From: Candidatus Zhuqueibacterota bacterium
GTDB taxonomy: Bacteria > Zhuqueibacterota > Zhuqueibacteria > Thermofontimicrobiales > Thiofontviventaceae
Reading direction: 5' to 3'
Assembly: GCA_014729735.1 (NCBI GenBank)
Contig: WJJN01000122.1
Location: forward strand, 1-6,228
Length of the DNA stretch: 6,228 nucleotides
Below the pieces are notes generated by a model. That model saw only the letters and a program-made list of their open reading frames with translations. It was not told where the DNA came from and searched no databases. Positions 1 through 6,080 of this stretch are shown here, piece by piece. The position numbers were made by a program, and so were the translations under genes. The stretch's first letter is position 1; every line of letters starts with the position of its first letter.

Positions 1-17
1 ATCCGACCGGAGAACGT

Positions 18-608
18 ATGAATAGCACGAATGGCATAAACGATAAAAGGCAGAGAATATTAAAAGCTGCGGCAAGAGTTTTTTCCAGAAAGGGTTTTTA
101 TAAATCTACTGTGGCTGAAATTGCCAAAGAAGCACAGGTTGCTGACGGCACAATATATCTCTACTTTAAAAATAAGGATGATATTCTCATTACTTTATTC
201 GAGGACGAAATGGCGACTGTCATCCGGGAAATGAAACAGGAATTATCCGGACTCGATACAGCAGAACAGAAAATACGAAAATTTATCGAAAAGCATCTCG
301 CATTAATAGATGAAAACCGGGAGCTTGCGGAAGTGATTCAAATCGAGCTACGGCAGAGCCATAAATTCATGAAAGAATATAGCGGAACGAAATTCCGGGA
401 CTATGTAAACATCATTTCTTCGATTATTAATGAAGGTCAAAAAAATGGGGAATTCAACCAGGATATAATTCCGGGCATTGCGAAAATTGTACTGTTTGGA
501 TCGCTGGACGAGCTTTCGAATTATTGGGTGTTGTCAAAACGAAAAAAATACAGCCTTTCGCTTTGCGCTCAAATAACCGGAGATATATTTTTGAGTGGCA
601 TCAAATGA
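18..608 (+). CDS. TetR/AcrR-family transcriptional regulator, FadR (YsiA)-like
   Basis: A 196-residue one-component repressor, probably the local regulator of the acyl-CoA genes that follow. The N-terminal DNA-binding domain spans roughly residues 10-57: a first helix (KRQRILKAAARVFSRKGF) and a helix-turn-helix with the family hallmark VADGTIYLYFKNKDDIL at 41-57. The rest is the helical ligand and dimer domain; QIELRQS at 108-114 and the overall length resemble, from memory, B. subtilis FadR/YsiA, which is released from DNA by long-chain acyl-CoAs. The ligand here is therefore inferred, not shown. The chosen ATG is preceded by GGAG at 9-12 (5-nt spacing) and leaves a normal short tail before the first helix. 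The stop lies 21 bp before the thiolase start, so co-transcription and autoregulation are likely. The gene is visibly richer in A+T than the enzyme genes. Its own promoter and operator lie upstream of the window. Family is certain; the FadR-like role is probable. Confidence 0.93.
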   Translation: MNSTNGINDKRQRILKAAARVFSRKGFYKSTVAEIAKEAQVADGTIYLYFKNKDDILITLFEDEMATVIREMKQELSGLDTAEQKIRKFIEKHLALIDENRELAEVIQIELRQSHKFMKEYSGTKFRDYVNIISSIINEGQKNGEFNQDIIPGIAKIVLFGSLDELSNYWVLSKRKKYSLSLCAQITGDIFLSGIK

Positions 609-629
609 GTAAAAAATTATGGAGGATAT

Positions 630-1820
630 ATGAAAGAAGTTGTATTAGTTGGCGGAGTGAGAACGCCGGTTGGAAATTTTGGTGGCGCCCTGCGGGATGT
701 CACTGCCCAGGAAATGTTGAAAATTGTTTTCATGGAGGTGCTGAAACAAACGGGGATTAATCCGGAATTGTTGGATGAAGTGATCGCGGGATGCATCATT
801 CAGTCGTCAGATGCGCCGAACATTGCTCGCGTATCTGCGTTGATGGCAGGCGTTCCGGAAACCGTTCCAGCATATACAGTCCAGCGAAATTGTGTATCCA
901 GCATTCAGGCAGTGAGCTCTGCTTATCAGGCGATTCAAACCGGTGACGGCGAATTATTCCTCGTCGGCGGAACCGAGAGCATGTCCAATGCGCCTTATGT
1001 GCTTCGAAAAGCGCGCTTTGGTTATCGCTTGCGCAACGGGGATATTGTGGACACCTTATGGGAAGGATTAACCGATCCGATTGTCGATGAAATAATGGGG
1101 CATACCGCTGAAAATGTCGCAGAAAAATATGGCATTACCCGTGAAGAACAGGATGAATATGCGATGTTGAGTCATAAAAAGGCATTTCGGGCAACGCGGG
1201 AGGGACGCTTCAAAGACGAAATTGTCGTGATGCAGATCCCGAAAAAGATGGCAGGCAGAGACGTGCCGCCGGAAACCTTTGCAGAAGATGAGTGCATTAA
1301 TATTGGTTTGAATAAGCAGATGCTGTCGCTTTATCCCACTGTTTTTAAAGAGAATGGGACGGTGACCCCGGGAAATGCCTGTCCGATAAGTGACGGTGCA
1401 GCGGCGATGCTGGTAATGTCGAAAGATAAAGCGGATGAGCTGGGAATTACACCGGAATTTTATGTAAAATCTTACGGCTATGCTGCGTTATCGCCGGCAT
1501 ACATGGGGGAAGGACCGATTTTCGCTGTTCCCAAAGCTCTGGAGCGGGCGAATTTGACAATCGATGATATGGACTTTGTTGAAATTAACGAAGCTTTTGC
1601 GGCACAGGTAATTCCCTGCCAGCGAGAATTGAAGATCCCTGATGAAAAATTCAATGTGAACGGCGGCGCCATTGCACTGGGTCATCCGGTGGGGGCTACA
1701 GGTGCAAAATTGTTGGTTACAATGATGCATATTTTGAAAAACAGAGACGGAAATTTAGGGCTTGTTTCGGCGTGTGTCGGCGGCGGAATGGGTGGCGCCA
1801 TTGTCATAGAAAGAAAATAA
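630..1820 (+). CDS. Thiolase (acetyl-CoA C-acetyltransferase / 3-ketoacyl-CoA thiolase)
   Basis: A cytosolic thiolase of 396 residues, the usual length for the FadA/AtoB/PhaA superfamily. It either cleaves 3-ketoacyl-CoA with CoA to release acetyl-CoA or condenses two acetyl-CoA molecules. The acyl-accepting cysteine is Cys88 in QRNCVSSIQA. The NEAF motif begins at Asn320, the GHP histidine is His352, and the general-base cysteine is Cys382 in CVGGGMGG, so the full catalytic set is present. The residue after Cys88 is Val, and Ser-Ser replaces the commoner Ser-Gly, a small departure from the standard active-site signature. The start is set by GGAGG at 621-625, 4 nt before ATG. It follows the regulator by 21 bp and precedes the hydroxyacyl-CoA dehydrogenase by 23 bp, which suggests one transcript. 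Biosynthetic versus degradative thiolase, and chain-length preference, cannot be decided from these motifs. Confidence 0.96.
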   Translation: MKEVVLVGGVRTPVGNFGGALRDVTAQEMLKIVFMEVLKQTGINPELLDEVIAGCIIQSSDAPNIARVSALMAGVPETVPAYTVQRNCVSSIQAVSSAYQAIQTGDGELFLVGGTESMSNAPYVLRKARFGYRLRNGDIVDTLWEGLTDPIVDEIMGHTAENVAEKYGITREEQDEYAMLSHKKAFRATREGRFKDEIVVMQIPKKMAGRDVPPETFAEDECINIGLNKQMLSLYPTVFKENGTVTPGNACPISDGAAAMLVMSKDKADELGITPEFYVKSYGYAALSPAYMGEGPIFAVPKALERANLTIDDMDFVEINEAFAAQVIPCQRELKIPDEKFNVNGGAIALGHPVGATGAKLLVTMMHILKNRDGNLGLVSACVGGGMGGAIVIERK

Positions 1821-1830
1821 GAAATGAAGA

Positions 1831-1836
1831 AAGGAG
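1831..1836 (+). promoter_or_regulatory. Shine-Dalgarno site fixing the 1844 start
   Basis: AAGGAG lies 7 nt before the ATG at 1844. This site selects that start over an in-frame ATG at 1772, which would sit inside the end of the thiolase gene, have no comparable ribosome site, and add 24 residues in front of the nucleotide-binding fold. Confidence 0.8.
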
Positions 1837-1843
1837 TGATTTC

Positions 1844-3052
1844 ATGTATATTTACAAGGCTGCTGTTGTTGGCGGAGGAAACATGGGCGGAAGCATTGCC
1901 CAGGTGATCACATACTCCGGGCTTCCGGTTGTGATCAAAGATATTAAGCAGGAGTTCGTGGATTCTGCACTTGACAAGGTAAGATCCATTTATCAATCCC
2001 GGGTGGATAAAGGTAAAATGAGCCCCGGCGAGATCGAGCCCAAAATTGCACTGGCGTCAGGTACGATGAGTTACGATGATTTCAGCGATGTCGACATTGT
2101 GATCGAAGCCGTGACCGAGGACATTAAAATCAAAAAGCAGGTTTTCAAAGAGCTGGATGAAATCTGTCCCGAAAGCACAATTCTGGCGAGCAATACATCG
2201 GCGCTTTCGATTTCCGAACTGGCGTCGGTTACGAAACGTCCGGAGAAAGTCGTGGGAATGCATTTCTTCAATCCCGCACATGTCATGAAACTTGTGGAAG
2301 TGATTCCCGGCGTACAGACTTCCGACGAGACAGTGATGGATGTGATGGCATTTTCCGAATCGCTGCGCAAAATGGCGGTGCGTGTGGAAGAGTGCCCGGG
2401 ATTTTTGGTCAACCGTTTATTGATGCCGTACTTGAATGAGGCAGTGCTCGCGTTACAGGAAGCCGCGGCGACTGCTTCCGAAATGGACAAAGCAATGGTT
2501 GAATTCGGCATGCCAATGGGACCGTTCACGTTGATGGATATGCTCGGACTCGACGTGTGCTACAAAGTCTCGCTGATTATGCAAGATGCCTACGGTCCGC
2601 GGATGGCTTCTGCTTATCTTAGTGAAAAATTATACAAAATGGGCAGATTAGGACAGAAATCAGGCGAGGGTTTCTATGATGAAGATGGTTCCGAGAAAAA
2701 GTTGTCGCAGATCGTGCAGGAATTGCAGCAAGAAAAATCTTTTAGTAAAACCGAATTTTCGCCGGAGCGGCTGTTGTATTTGATGGTGAATGAAGCAGTG
2801 CTCGTGTTGCAGGAAAAGATCACGTCGGTGGCGGACATCGATATTGCTATGATGGCGGGAACCGGATTTCCGCAGGAGATCGGCGGACCTCTGAAATATG
2901 CGGACGAAATAGGACTGGATGTGATCCTGGACGGTTTGAATAAACTGACTTCGGAATTCGGTTTCCGATTTCACCCGGCATATATGCTCAAGAAAATGGT
3001 TGCCGGTGGTTTGACAGGGAAAAAAGCAGGACGCGGTTTTTATACTCATTGA
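1844..3052 (+). CDS. 3-hydroxyacyl-CoA dehydrogenase with duplicated C-terminal domain
   Basis: A 402-residue NAD-dependent enzyme that interconverts 3-hydroxyacyl-CoA and 3-ketoacyl-CoA. The Rossmann domain (about 1-183) opens with GGGNMG at 10-15, and Asp33 sits at the end of the second strand, where it typically selects NAD over NADP. Ser119 (SNTS), His140 (GMHFFNP), Glu152 and Asn190 (FLVNRLL) match the catalytic Ser137/His158/Glu170/Asn208 of human HADH with a constant offset of 18. Two helical C-terminal domains follow. The first is about 186-283, ending at GEGFY. The second is about 308-402, ending at GRGFY, and repeats the pattern ERLLYLMVNEAVLVLQE. Tandem C-terminal domains are typical of the FadB-type multifunctional protein, where a crotonase domain is fused in front; here the crotonase is the separate downstream gene. 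ATG at 1844 places the first strand at the N terminus. Identification is secure; substrate chain length is unknown. Confidence 0.96.
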   Translation: MYIYKAAVVGGGNMGGSIAQVITYSGLPVVIKDIKQEFVDSALDKVRSIYQSRVDKGKMSPGEIEPKIALASGTMSYDDFSDVDIVIEAVTEDIKIKKQVFKELDEICPESTILASNTSALSISELASVTKRPEKVVGMHFFNPAHVMKLVEVIPGVQTSDETVMDVMAFSESLRKMAVRVEECPGFLVNRLLMPYLNEAVLALQEAAATASEMDKAMVEFGMPMGPFTLMDMLGLDVCYKVSLIMQDAYGPRMASAYLSEKLYKMGRLGQKSGEGFYDEDGSEKKLSQIVQELQQEKSFSKTEFSPERLLYLMVNEAVLVLQEKITSVADIDIAMMAGTGFPQEIGGPLKYADEIGLDVILDGLNKLTSEFGFRFHPAYMLKKMVAGGLTGKKAGRGFYTH

Positions 3053-3121
3053 TCAGCCGGTAACATGTCGAAATCGAGTTGTTATTTTTATGAAAATTAC
3101 AAAGCGCAGTACTAATTTCGA

Positions 3122-3185
3122 GCTATTGGCTATTAGCTGTTAGCTGTTGGATTTCCACGTGTTAAGAAAAGCTAAAGCCAATAGC
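3122..3185. repeat. Long bulged inverted repeat in the 167-bp intergenic gap
   Basis: The gap at 3053-3219 between the hydroxyacyl-CoA dehydrogenase and the enoyl-CoA hydratase contains a large hairpin. GCTATTGGCT (3122-3131) pairs with AGCCAATAGC (3176-3185), and TTAGCT (3133-3138) pairs with AGCTAA (3170-3175). This gives a 16-bp stem interrupted only by a bulged A at 3132, around a 31-nt loop. TTC (3117-3119) and GAA (3186-3188) can extend it. A T5 run at 3192-3196 lies 6 nt beyond the stem, so it is only a weak candidate for a terminator on the + strand. No convincing ORF or promoter was found in the gap. A dispersed intergenic repeat, an mRNA-stabilising hairpin and an attenuator are all possible. 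Confidence 0.75.
3133..3146. repeat. Tandem heptamer TTAGCTG x2
   Basis: Two exact, adjacent copies of TTAGCTG (3133-3139 and 3140-3146) lie at the loop-side end of the hairpin's left arm. Related words (GCTATTGG, GCTATTAG, GCTGTTGG) surround them, giving the low-complexity look of an expandable repeat. The pattern is seen directly; the function is unknown. Confidence 0.65.
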
Positions 3186-3219
3186 GAACGCTTTTTATCT
3201 ATTTAAAAGGAGGATTTAC

Positions 3220-3999
3220 ATGGACTTGCAAAATTGGAAATTTAGCGTTGAAGATAGAGTTGCCACCATTATCATCGATCATCCGCCGGCAAATACGTTG
3301 AGCACACCGGTGATGGAAGAATTGGACAAAATCGTGGAAGAAGTTATTTCGGATAATGAAATTAAAGCAGCCGTGATTACCGGTGCGGGCATGTTTTTCA
3401 TTGCCGGCGCTGATATCAATGAAATACAGACAATCGATACGGCAGAAAAGGGTGCCGAGGTATCGCATAAAGGACAGGGTATTCTGAACAAGATCGAAAA
3501 TGCACCAAAGCCGTTTATTGCGGCGATAAACGGCATGTGTCTCGGCGGCGGGCTGGAGCTGGCGATGGCTTGTCACATGAGGATCTGCGGCGACCGGGCG
3601 CAATTGGGGCAGCCGGAAATACTGCTGGGTATCATTCCTGGTTTTGGCGGGACGCAGCGGTTGGCACGGCTGACAAATCGTGCAAAGGCGATTGAAATGA
3701 TCCTGACCGGCGACCGGATTACGGCTCAGGAAGCGTTTCGTATCGGATTGGTGAATAAAGTCGTGCCCAATATGGATGTCGTGAAGCAAGCCGTGGGATT
3801 GGCAAAGAAGATCGCATCCAAAGGTGCGATGGCAGTGGCATACGCGCTGGGAGCGATCACAGAAGGGCTGGATATGACCATTGCAGACGGTTTGAAGAAC
3901 GAGGCAAAGTTTTTCGGTGATGTTTGTGAAACAGCGGATATGAAAGAGGGCGTTTCGGCATTTATCGAAAAACGTCAACCGAAGTTTATGGACAAGTAA
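3220..3999 (+). CDS. Enoyl-CoA hydratase (crotonase family)
   Basis: A 259-residue crotonase, the normal length for a stand-alone bacterial enoyl-CoA hydratase, which adds water across the 2-trans double bond of enoyl-CoA. The oxyanion-hole and CoA-binding regions are FFIAGADINE (59-68) and NGMCLGGGLELA (104-115). The two catalytic glutamates of true hydratases are both present: Glu113 in GGGLELA and Glu133 in GQPEILLGIIPGFGGTQR. This argues against an isomerase or hydrolase member lacking one of them. The start is strongly supported by AAGGAGGA at 3207-3214, the best ribosome site in the window. The stop is 15 bp before the acyl-CoA dehydrogenase start, so the two genes are tightly coupled. 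A separate hydratase beside a hydroxyacyl-CoA dehydrogenase with two C-terminal domains looks like an unfused FadB. Confidence is high for hydratase activity; chain length is unknown. Confidence 0.95.
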   Translation: MDLQNWKFSVEDRVATIIIDHPPANTLSTPVMEELDKIVEEVISDNEIKAAVITGAGMFFIAGADINEIQTIDTAEKGAEVSHKGQGILNKIENAPKPFIAAINGMCLGGGLELAMACHMRICGDRAQLGQPEILLGIIPGFGGTQRLARLTNRAKAIEMILTGDRITAQEAFRIGLVNKVVPNMDVVKQAVGLAKKIASKGAMAVAYALGAITEGLDMTIADGLKNEAKFFGDVCETADMKEGVSAFIEKRQPKFMDK

Positions 4000-4014
4000 A
4001 TACGGAGGAGTCCG

Positions 4015-5169
4015 ATGGACTTTTCATTATCAGAAGAATTGACGATGCTCCGTGACATGGCGCGCAAATTCACGGATCAGGAAATCAAACCGCAGGCAGA
4101 TGCTATCGACAGGGATGGGGATATTCCCGAATCATTGATCAAGCAGATGGCAGAACTCGGATTTTTCGGTATTTGCTTCCCGGAAGAATACGGCGGAGTT
4201 GGTGCCGGCGAGCTGGGTTATTGCATCGTCTCCGAAGAAGTGTCCCGCGGCAGCGCATCGATTACCGTGCTGCTGGGCGCGCATGCCAGCATCGGCGCAA
4301 TGTCGATTTATCTCGACGGCACCGAAGAGCAGCGAAAGAAATATCTAACACCGCTTTCTACAGGAGAAAATATCGCAGCGTTTGCATTGACAGAACCGAA
4401 TGCCGGATCGGATGCTGCAGCAATCGAAACCACTGCGGTGAAAGATGGCAATGAATTTGTGATCAATGGCAGGAAAATCTATATCTCGAACGGCAGCATC
4501 GCCGATACGATCATCGTATTCGCGGTGACGGATAAGGCACTGGGCGCACATGGCGGCGTGACCGCGTTCATTGTGGAAGCGAATTTACCCGGCTACAAAG
4601 TCGTTCGCGATGAAGATAAGATGGGCATTCGCGGCAGTCACACCTCCGAATTGCTATTCGAAGAAATGCGCGTGCCTGCTGAAAATGTGCTCGGTCGCTA
4701 CGGAGCCGGTTTCTTAACCGCGATGAAAGCGCTGGACCGCGGACGCCTGGGACTGGGAGCCGGATGTCTCGGTGCGGCAAAAGAAGTGCTGGATATGTCG
4801 GCGCAACATGCCAAAGAACGCAAGCAATTCGGCAAGTCCATCGCAGATAATCAGGCAATTCAATGGATGCTATCGGATATGTGCTCGGATATTTACGCGA
4901 TGGAAAGTATTGTTTACCGAACGGCGTGGATGTGCGATCAGGGAATGAAATTTTCACGGCAATCAGCTATTGTGAAAACCTTTTGTTCTGAAAAAGCTGA
5001 TGAAATTATCCACAAAGCAATTCAAATACATGGCGGGATCGGTTACATGAAGGACTTCCCGCTGGAACGAATGTACCGGGATTCGCGAATCAATCTGATT
5101 TTCGAAGGAACGAACGAGATTCAGCGCATGATCATCGCCCGGGATATTTTGAAAAAAGGCGGCTACTAA
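4015..5169 (+). CDS. Acyl-CoA dehydrogenase (FAD-dependent, short/medium-chain type)
   Basis: A 384-residue soluble acyl-CoA dehydrogenase of standard length. It introduces the alpha-beta double bond into acyl-CoA and passes electrons to ETF, or runs in reverse as a butyryl-CoA-type reductase. Domain order is N-terminal helical (about 1-120), middle beta (about 121-230) and C-terminal helical (about 231-384). The first family signature is ALTEPNAGSD (124-133). The second is QIHGGIGYMKDFPLERMYRD (337-356). The catalytic base is Glu364 in IFEGTNEIQR, the position used by short- and medium-chain and butyryl-CoA dehydrogenases rather than the alternative site of isovaleryl- and long-chain enzymes. 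GGAGG at 4004-4008 lies 6 nt before ATG. The gene follows the hydratase by 15 bp and precedes etfB, its expected redox partner, after an 88-bp gap with a hairpin. Substrate is not predictable from sequence alone. Confidence 0.96.
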   Translation: MDFSLSEELTMLRDMARKFTDQEIKPQADAIDRDGDIPESLIKQMAELGFFGICFPEEYGGVGAGELGYCIVSEEVSRGSASITVLLGAHASIGAMSIYLDGTEEQRKKYLTPLSTGENIAAFALTEPNAGSDAAAIETTAVKDGNEFVINGRKIYISNGSIADTIIVFAVTDKALGAHGGVTAFIVEANLPGYKVVRDEDKMGIRGSHTSELLFEEMRVPAENVLGRYGAGFLTAMKALDRGRLGLGAGCLGAAKEVLDMSAQHAKERKQFGKSIADNQAIQWMLSDMCSDIYAMESIVYRTAWMCDQGMKFSRQSAIVKTFCSEKADEIIHKAIQIHGGIGYMKDFPLERMYRDSRINLIFEGTNEIQRMIIARDILKKGGY

Positions 5170-5192
5170 TAATCACCTCTTATTAGACCATC

Positions 5193-5236
5193 GTCACGAG
5201 GTCCTGTAAATAATTGCTCAAACAGGGCTTCGTGAC
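5193..5236. repeat. 15-bp inverted repeat between acyl-CoA dehydrogenase and etfB
   Basis: GTCACGAGGTCCTGT (5193-5207) pairs with ACAGGGCTTCGTGAC (5222-5236) around a 14-nt loop. In RNA all 15 positions pair, two of them as G-U wobbles; in DNA 13 of 15 are complementary. The following bases (ACTTATTTAT) are only moderately T-rich, so a classical terminator is doubtful. The hairpin ends 21 nt before the etfB ATG and could tune expression, protect the upstream mRNA, or be a dispersed repeat. Confidence 0.75.
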
Positions 5237-5246
5237 ACTTATTTAT

Positions 5247-5250
5247 GGGA
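5247..5250 (+). promoter_or_regulatory. Weak ribosome binding site of etfB
   Basis: Only GGGA is found 7 nt before the etfB ATG at 5258, in contrast with the GGAG- to GGAGG-type sites of the neighbouring genes. The start is nevertheless supported because the protein begins directly with the family's first beta strand (MNIIVLIKPVPD). An ATG at 5245 is out of frame. Confidence 0.45.
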
Positions 5251-5257
5251 AAGTAGT

Positions 5258-5944
5258 ATGAATATCATTGTGTTGATAAAACCGGTTCCTGACCTCGACA
5301 AAATAAAGGTCAGCAGGGGACAGGGACGGGTCTTCGAAACCGGCAAGCAAATAATGAATTCGTATGATCGCGTGGCATTGCAGGTGGCAATGGATTTCAA
5401 ACAAAAACATGGAGCACACGTGACCGCAATTTCGATCTGTGATATGGAACGAACGGATATTTTGCGAGAGGCGTATGCGGTCGGCTGCGATCAGTGTGTC
5501 TGTATTTGGGATGGAAATTTTGAATTCAACGATGCGTTTGTGAATGCGAGAATACTGAGCGAAGCCATCAAAAAAATCGATTCTGCGGATCTTATAATTT
5601 GCGGCGCACGATCCGATACGGGTTTTTCGGGACAGACAGGTCCCCGGCTCGCCGAAGACCTTGGCATGCCCCATGCGACACGGGTCATTTCAGCGGAATT
5701 AAATGGAGCGATTTTATCGCTGGAATGTCTGAAAGGCTTGAAAAGGACGCTTTCAATGCCGGCATTGATCACCGTCGATCCCGAAGCTGCACAACCGAAG
5801 CTTCCGAATGCATTGAATATCATGAAGGCATTTAAGAAAGAAGTGACACGTTGGTCGCTGGCGGATCTGGGAATGGAGCCATCGGATGCCGGAAAGGATG
5901 GGAGCAAAGTCACGGTCCGAAGTCAATTTCTTGTTGAACAATAA
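5258..5944 (+). CDS. etfB: Electron transfer flavoprotein subunit beta
   Basis: The beta subunit of the heterodimeric ETF, which takes electrons from the acyl-CoA dehydrogenase encoded just upstream. Family features appear in order: MNIIVLIKPVPD at the N terminus; the NSYD segment at 34-37; LREAYAVGCDQ at 69-79; the nucleotide-binding segment GARSDTGFSGQTGPRLAEDL (116-135) that holds AMP, or a second FAD in bifurcating ETFs; then PALITV (168-173), LNIMKAFKKE, and ADLGMEP near the end. At 228 residues it is shorter than the usual 250-260, because the C-terminal arm after the QFLVEQ segment is absent. The region around 153-168 lacks the acidic and glycine pattern of the usual ETF-beta signature. 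The reading frame is uninterrupted and a hairpin terminator follows, so this looks like a natural end rather than a frameshift. Assignment is firm; bifurcating versus simple ETF is open. Confidence 0.93.
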   Translation: MNIIVLIKPVPDLDKIKVSRGQGRVFETGKQIMNSYDRVALQVAMDFKQKHGAHVTAISICDMERTDILREAYAVGCDQCVCIWDGNFEFNDAFVNARILSEAIKKIDSADLIICGARSDTGFSGQTGPRLAEDLGMPHATRVISAELNGAILSLECLKGLKRTLSMPALITVDPEAAQPKLPNALNIMKAFKKEVTRWSLADLGMEPSDAGKDGSKVTVRSQFLVEQ

Positions 5945-5952
5945 GCAGTGTT

Positions 5953-6031
5953 TGAACGAAAATGGAGATAGTGTCATTCTGAATCCGCCAAGCGGGATCC
6001 TCAGAATGACAATTTTTTGAGTTTTCGTTCA
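5953..6031. repeat. Nested inverted-repeat element in the etfB-etfA gap
   Basis: The 136-bp gap (5945-6080) is largely filled by a symmetric structure. The outer arms TGAACGAAAA (5953-5962) and TTTTCGTTCA (6022-6031) are perfect 10-bp inverted repeats. Inside them sits the hairpin TGTCATTCTGA (5972-5982) / TCAGAATGACA (6001-6011). The layout resembles a small palindromic mobile repeat (REP- or MITE-like), but I see no clear target-site duplication and no second copy in the window. Confidence 0.6.
5972..6018 (+). terminator. Terminator-like hairpin with T6 tract after etfB
   Basis: An 11-bp perfect stem (5972-5982 with 6001-6011) is topped by a second short stem, CCGC (5985-5988) with GCGG (5992-5995). 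T6 follows at 6013-6018. This is the standard shape of a Rho-independent terminator on the + strand. Its place between etfB and etfA, whose products form a 1:1 heterodimer, makes full termination unlikely; partial read-through or an imported repeat is more plausible. Confidence 0.6.
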
Positions 6032-6066
6032 GATATTAATGGTAATTGAGCGACGAAATATATTTT

Positions 6067-6072
6067 GAGGAG
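6067..6072 (+). promoter_or_regulatory. Shine-Dalgarno site fixing the etfA start
   Basis: GAGGAG lies 8 nt before ATG at 6081. A possible in-frame GTG at 6144, which would give a conventional EtfA N terminus, has no comparable site upstream. The extended N terminus is therefore preferred. Confidence 0.65.
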
Positions 6073-6080
6073 ATACACGA

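Noticed and set aside
1772..1843. An upstream in-frame ATG that would lengthen the hydroxyacyl-CoA dehydrogenase by 24 residues
   Set aside because: It overlaps the end of the thiolase gene, lacks a ribosome site and encodes a basic stretch foreign to the family. ATG 1844 has AAGGAG and starts right at the Rossmann fold.
3068..3121. TCGAAAT/ATTTCGA inverted repeat and TTGTTA as a -35 element downstream of the hydroxyacyl-CoA dehydrogenase
   Set aside because: A 7-bp stem with a 40-nt loop is weak, and no acceptable -10 box lies at the proper distance from TTGTTA.
3199..3978. A 259-codon open frame on the minus strand across the hydratase gene
   Set aside because: It lies opposite a gene with intact catalytic motifs, and its Cys-, His- and Arg-rich translation resembles no protein family. 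It is a shadow of the real gene's codon bias.
5166..5186. Small hairpin CTAATAA/TTATTAG over the acyl-CoA dehydrogenase stop, with ATCACCTC (5172-5179) in and beside its loop matching the 3' tail of 16S rRNA
   Set aside because: The stem is seven mostly A-T pairs, and an 8-nt match to the anti-Shine-Dalgarno tail is easily reached by chance. No functional support is visible.
5258..5268. ATGAATATCAT at the etfB start as a FadR-type operator
   Set aside because: The half-site spacing is 3 instead of 4 nt, the outer bases of the box do not match, and the site lies inside the coding region.
5972..6011. CATTCTGA/TCAGAATG as regulator half-sites of a FadR box
   Set aside because: The halves are 18 nt apart and reach a T6 tract, which fits a hairpin or terminator much better than a compact operator.
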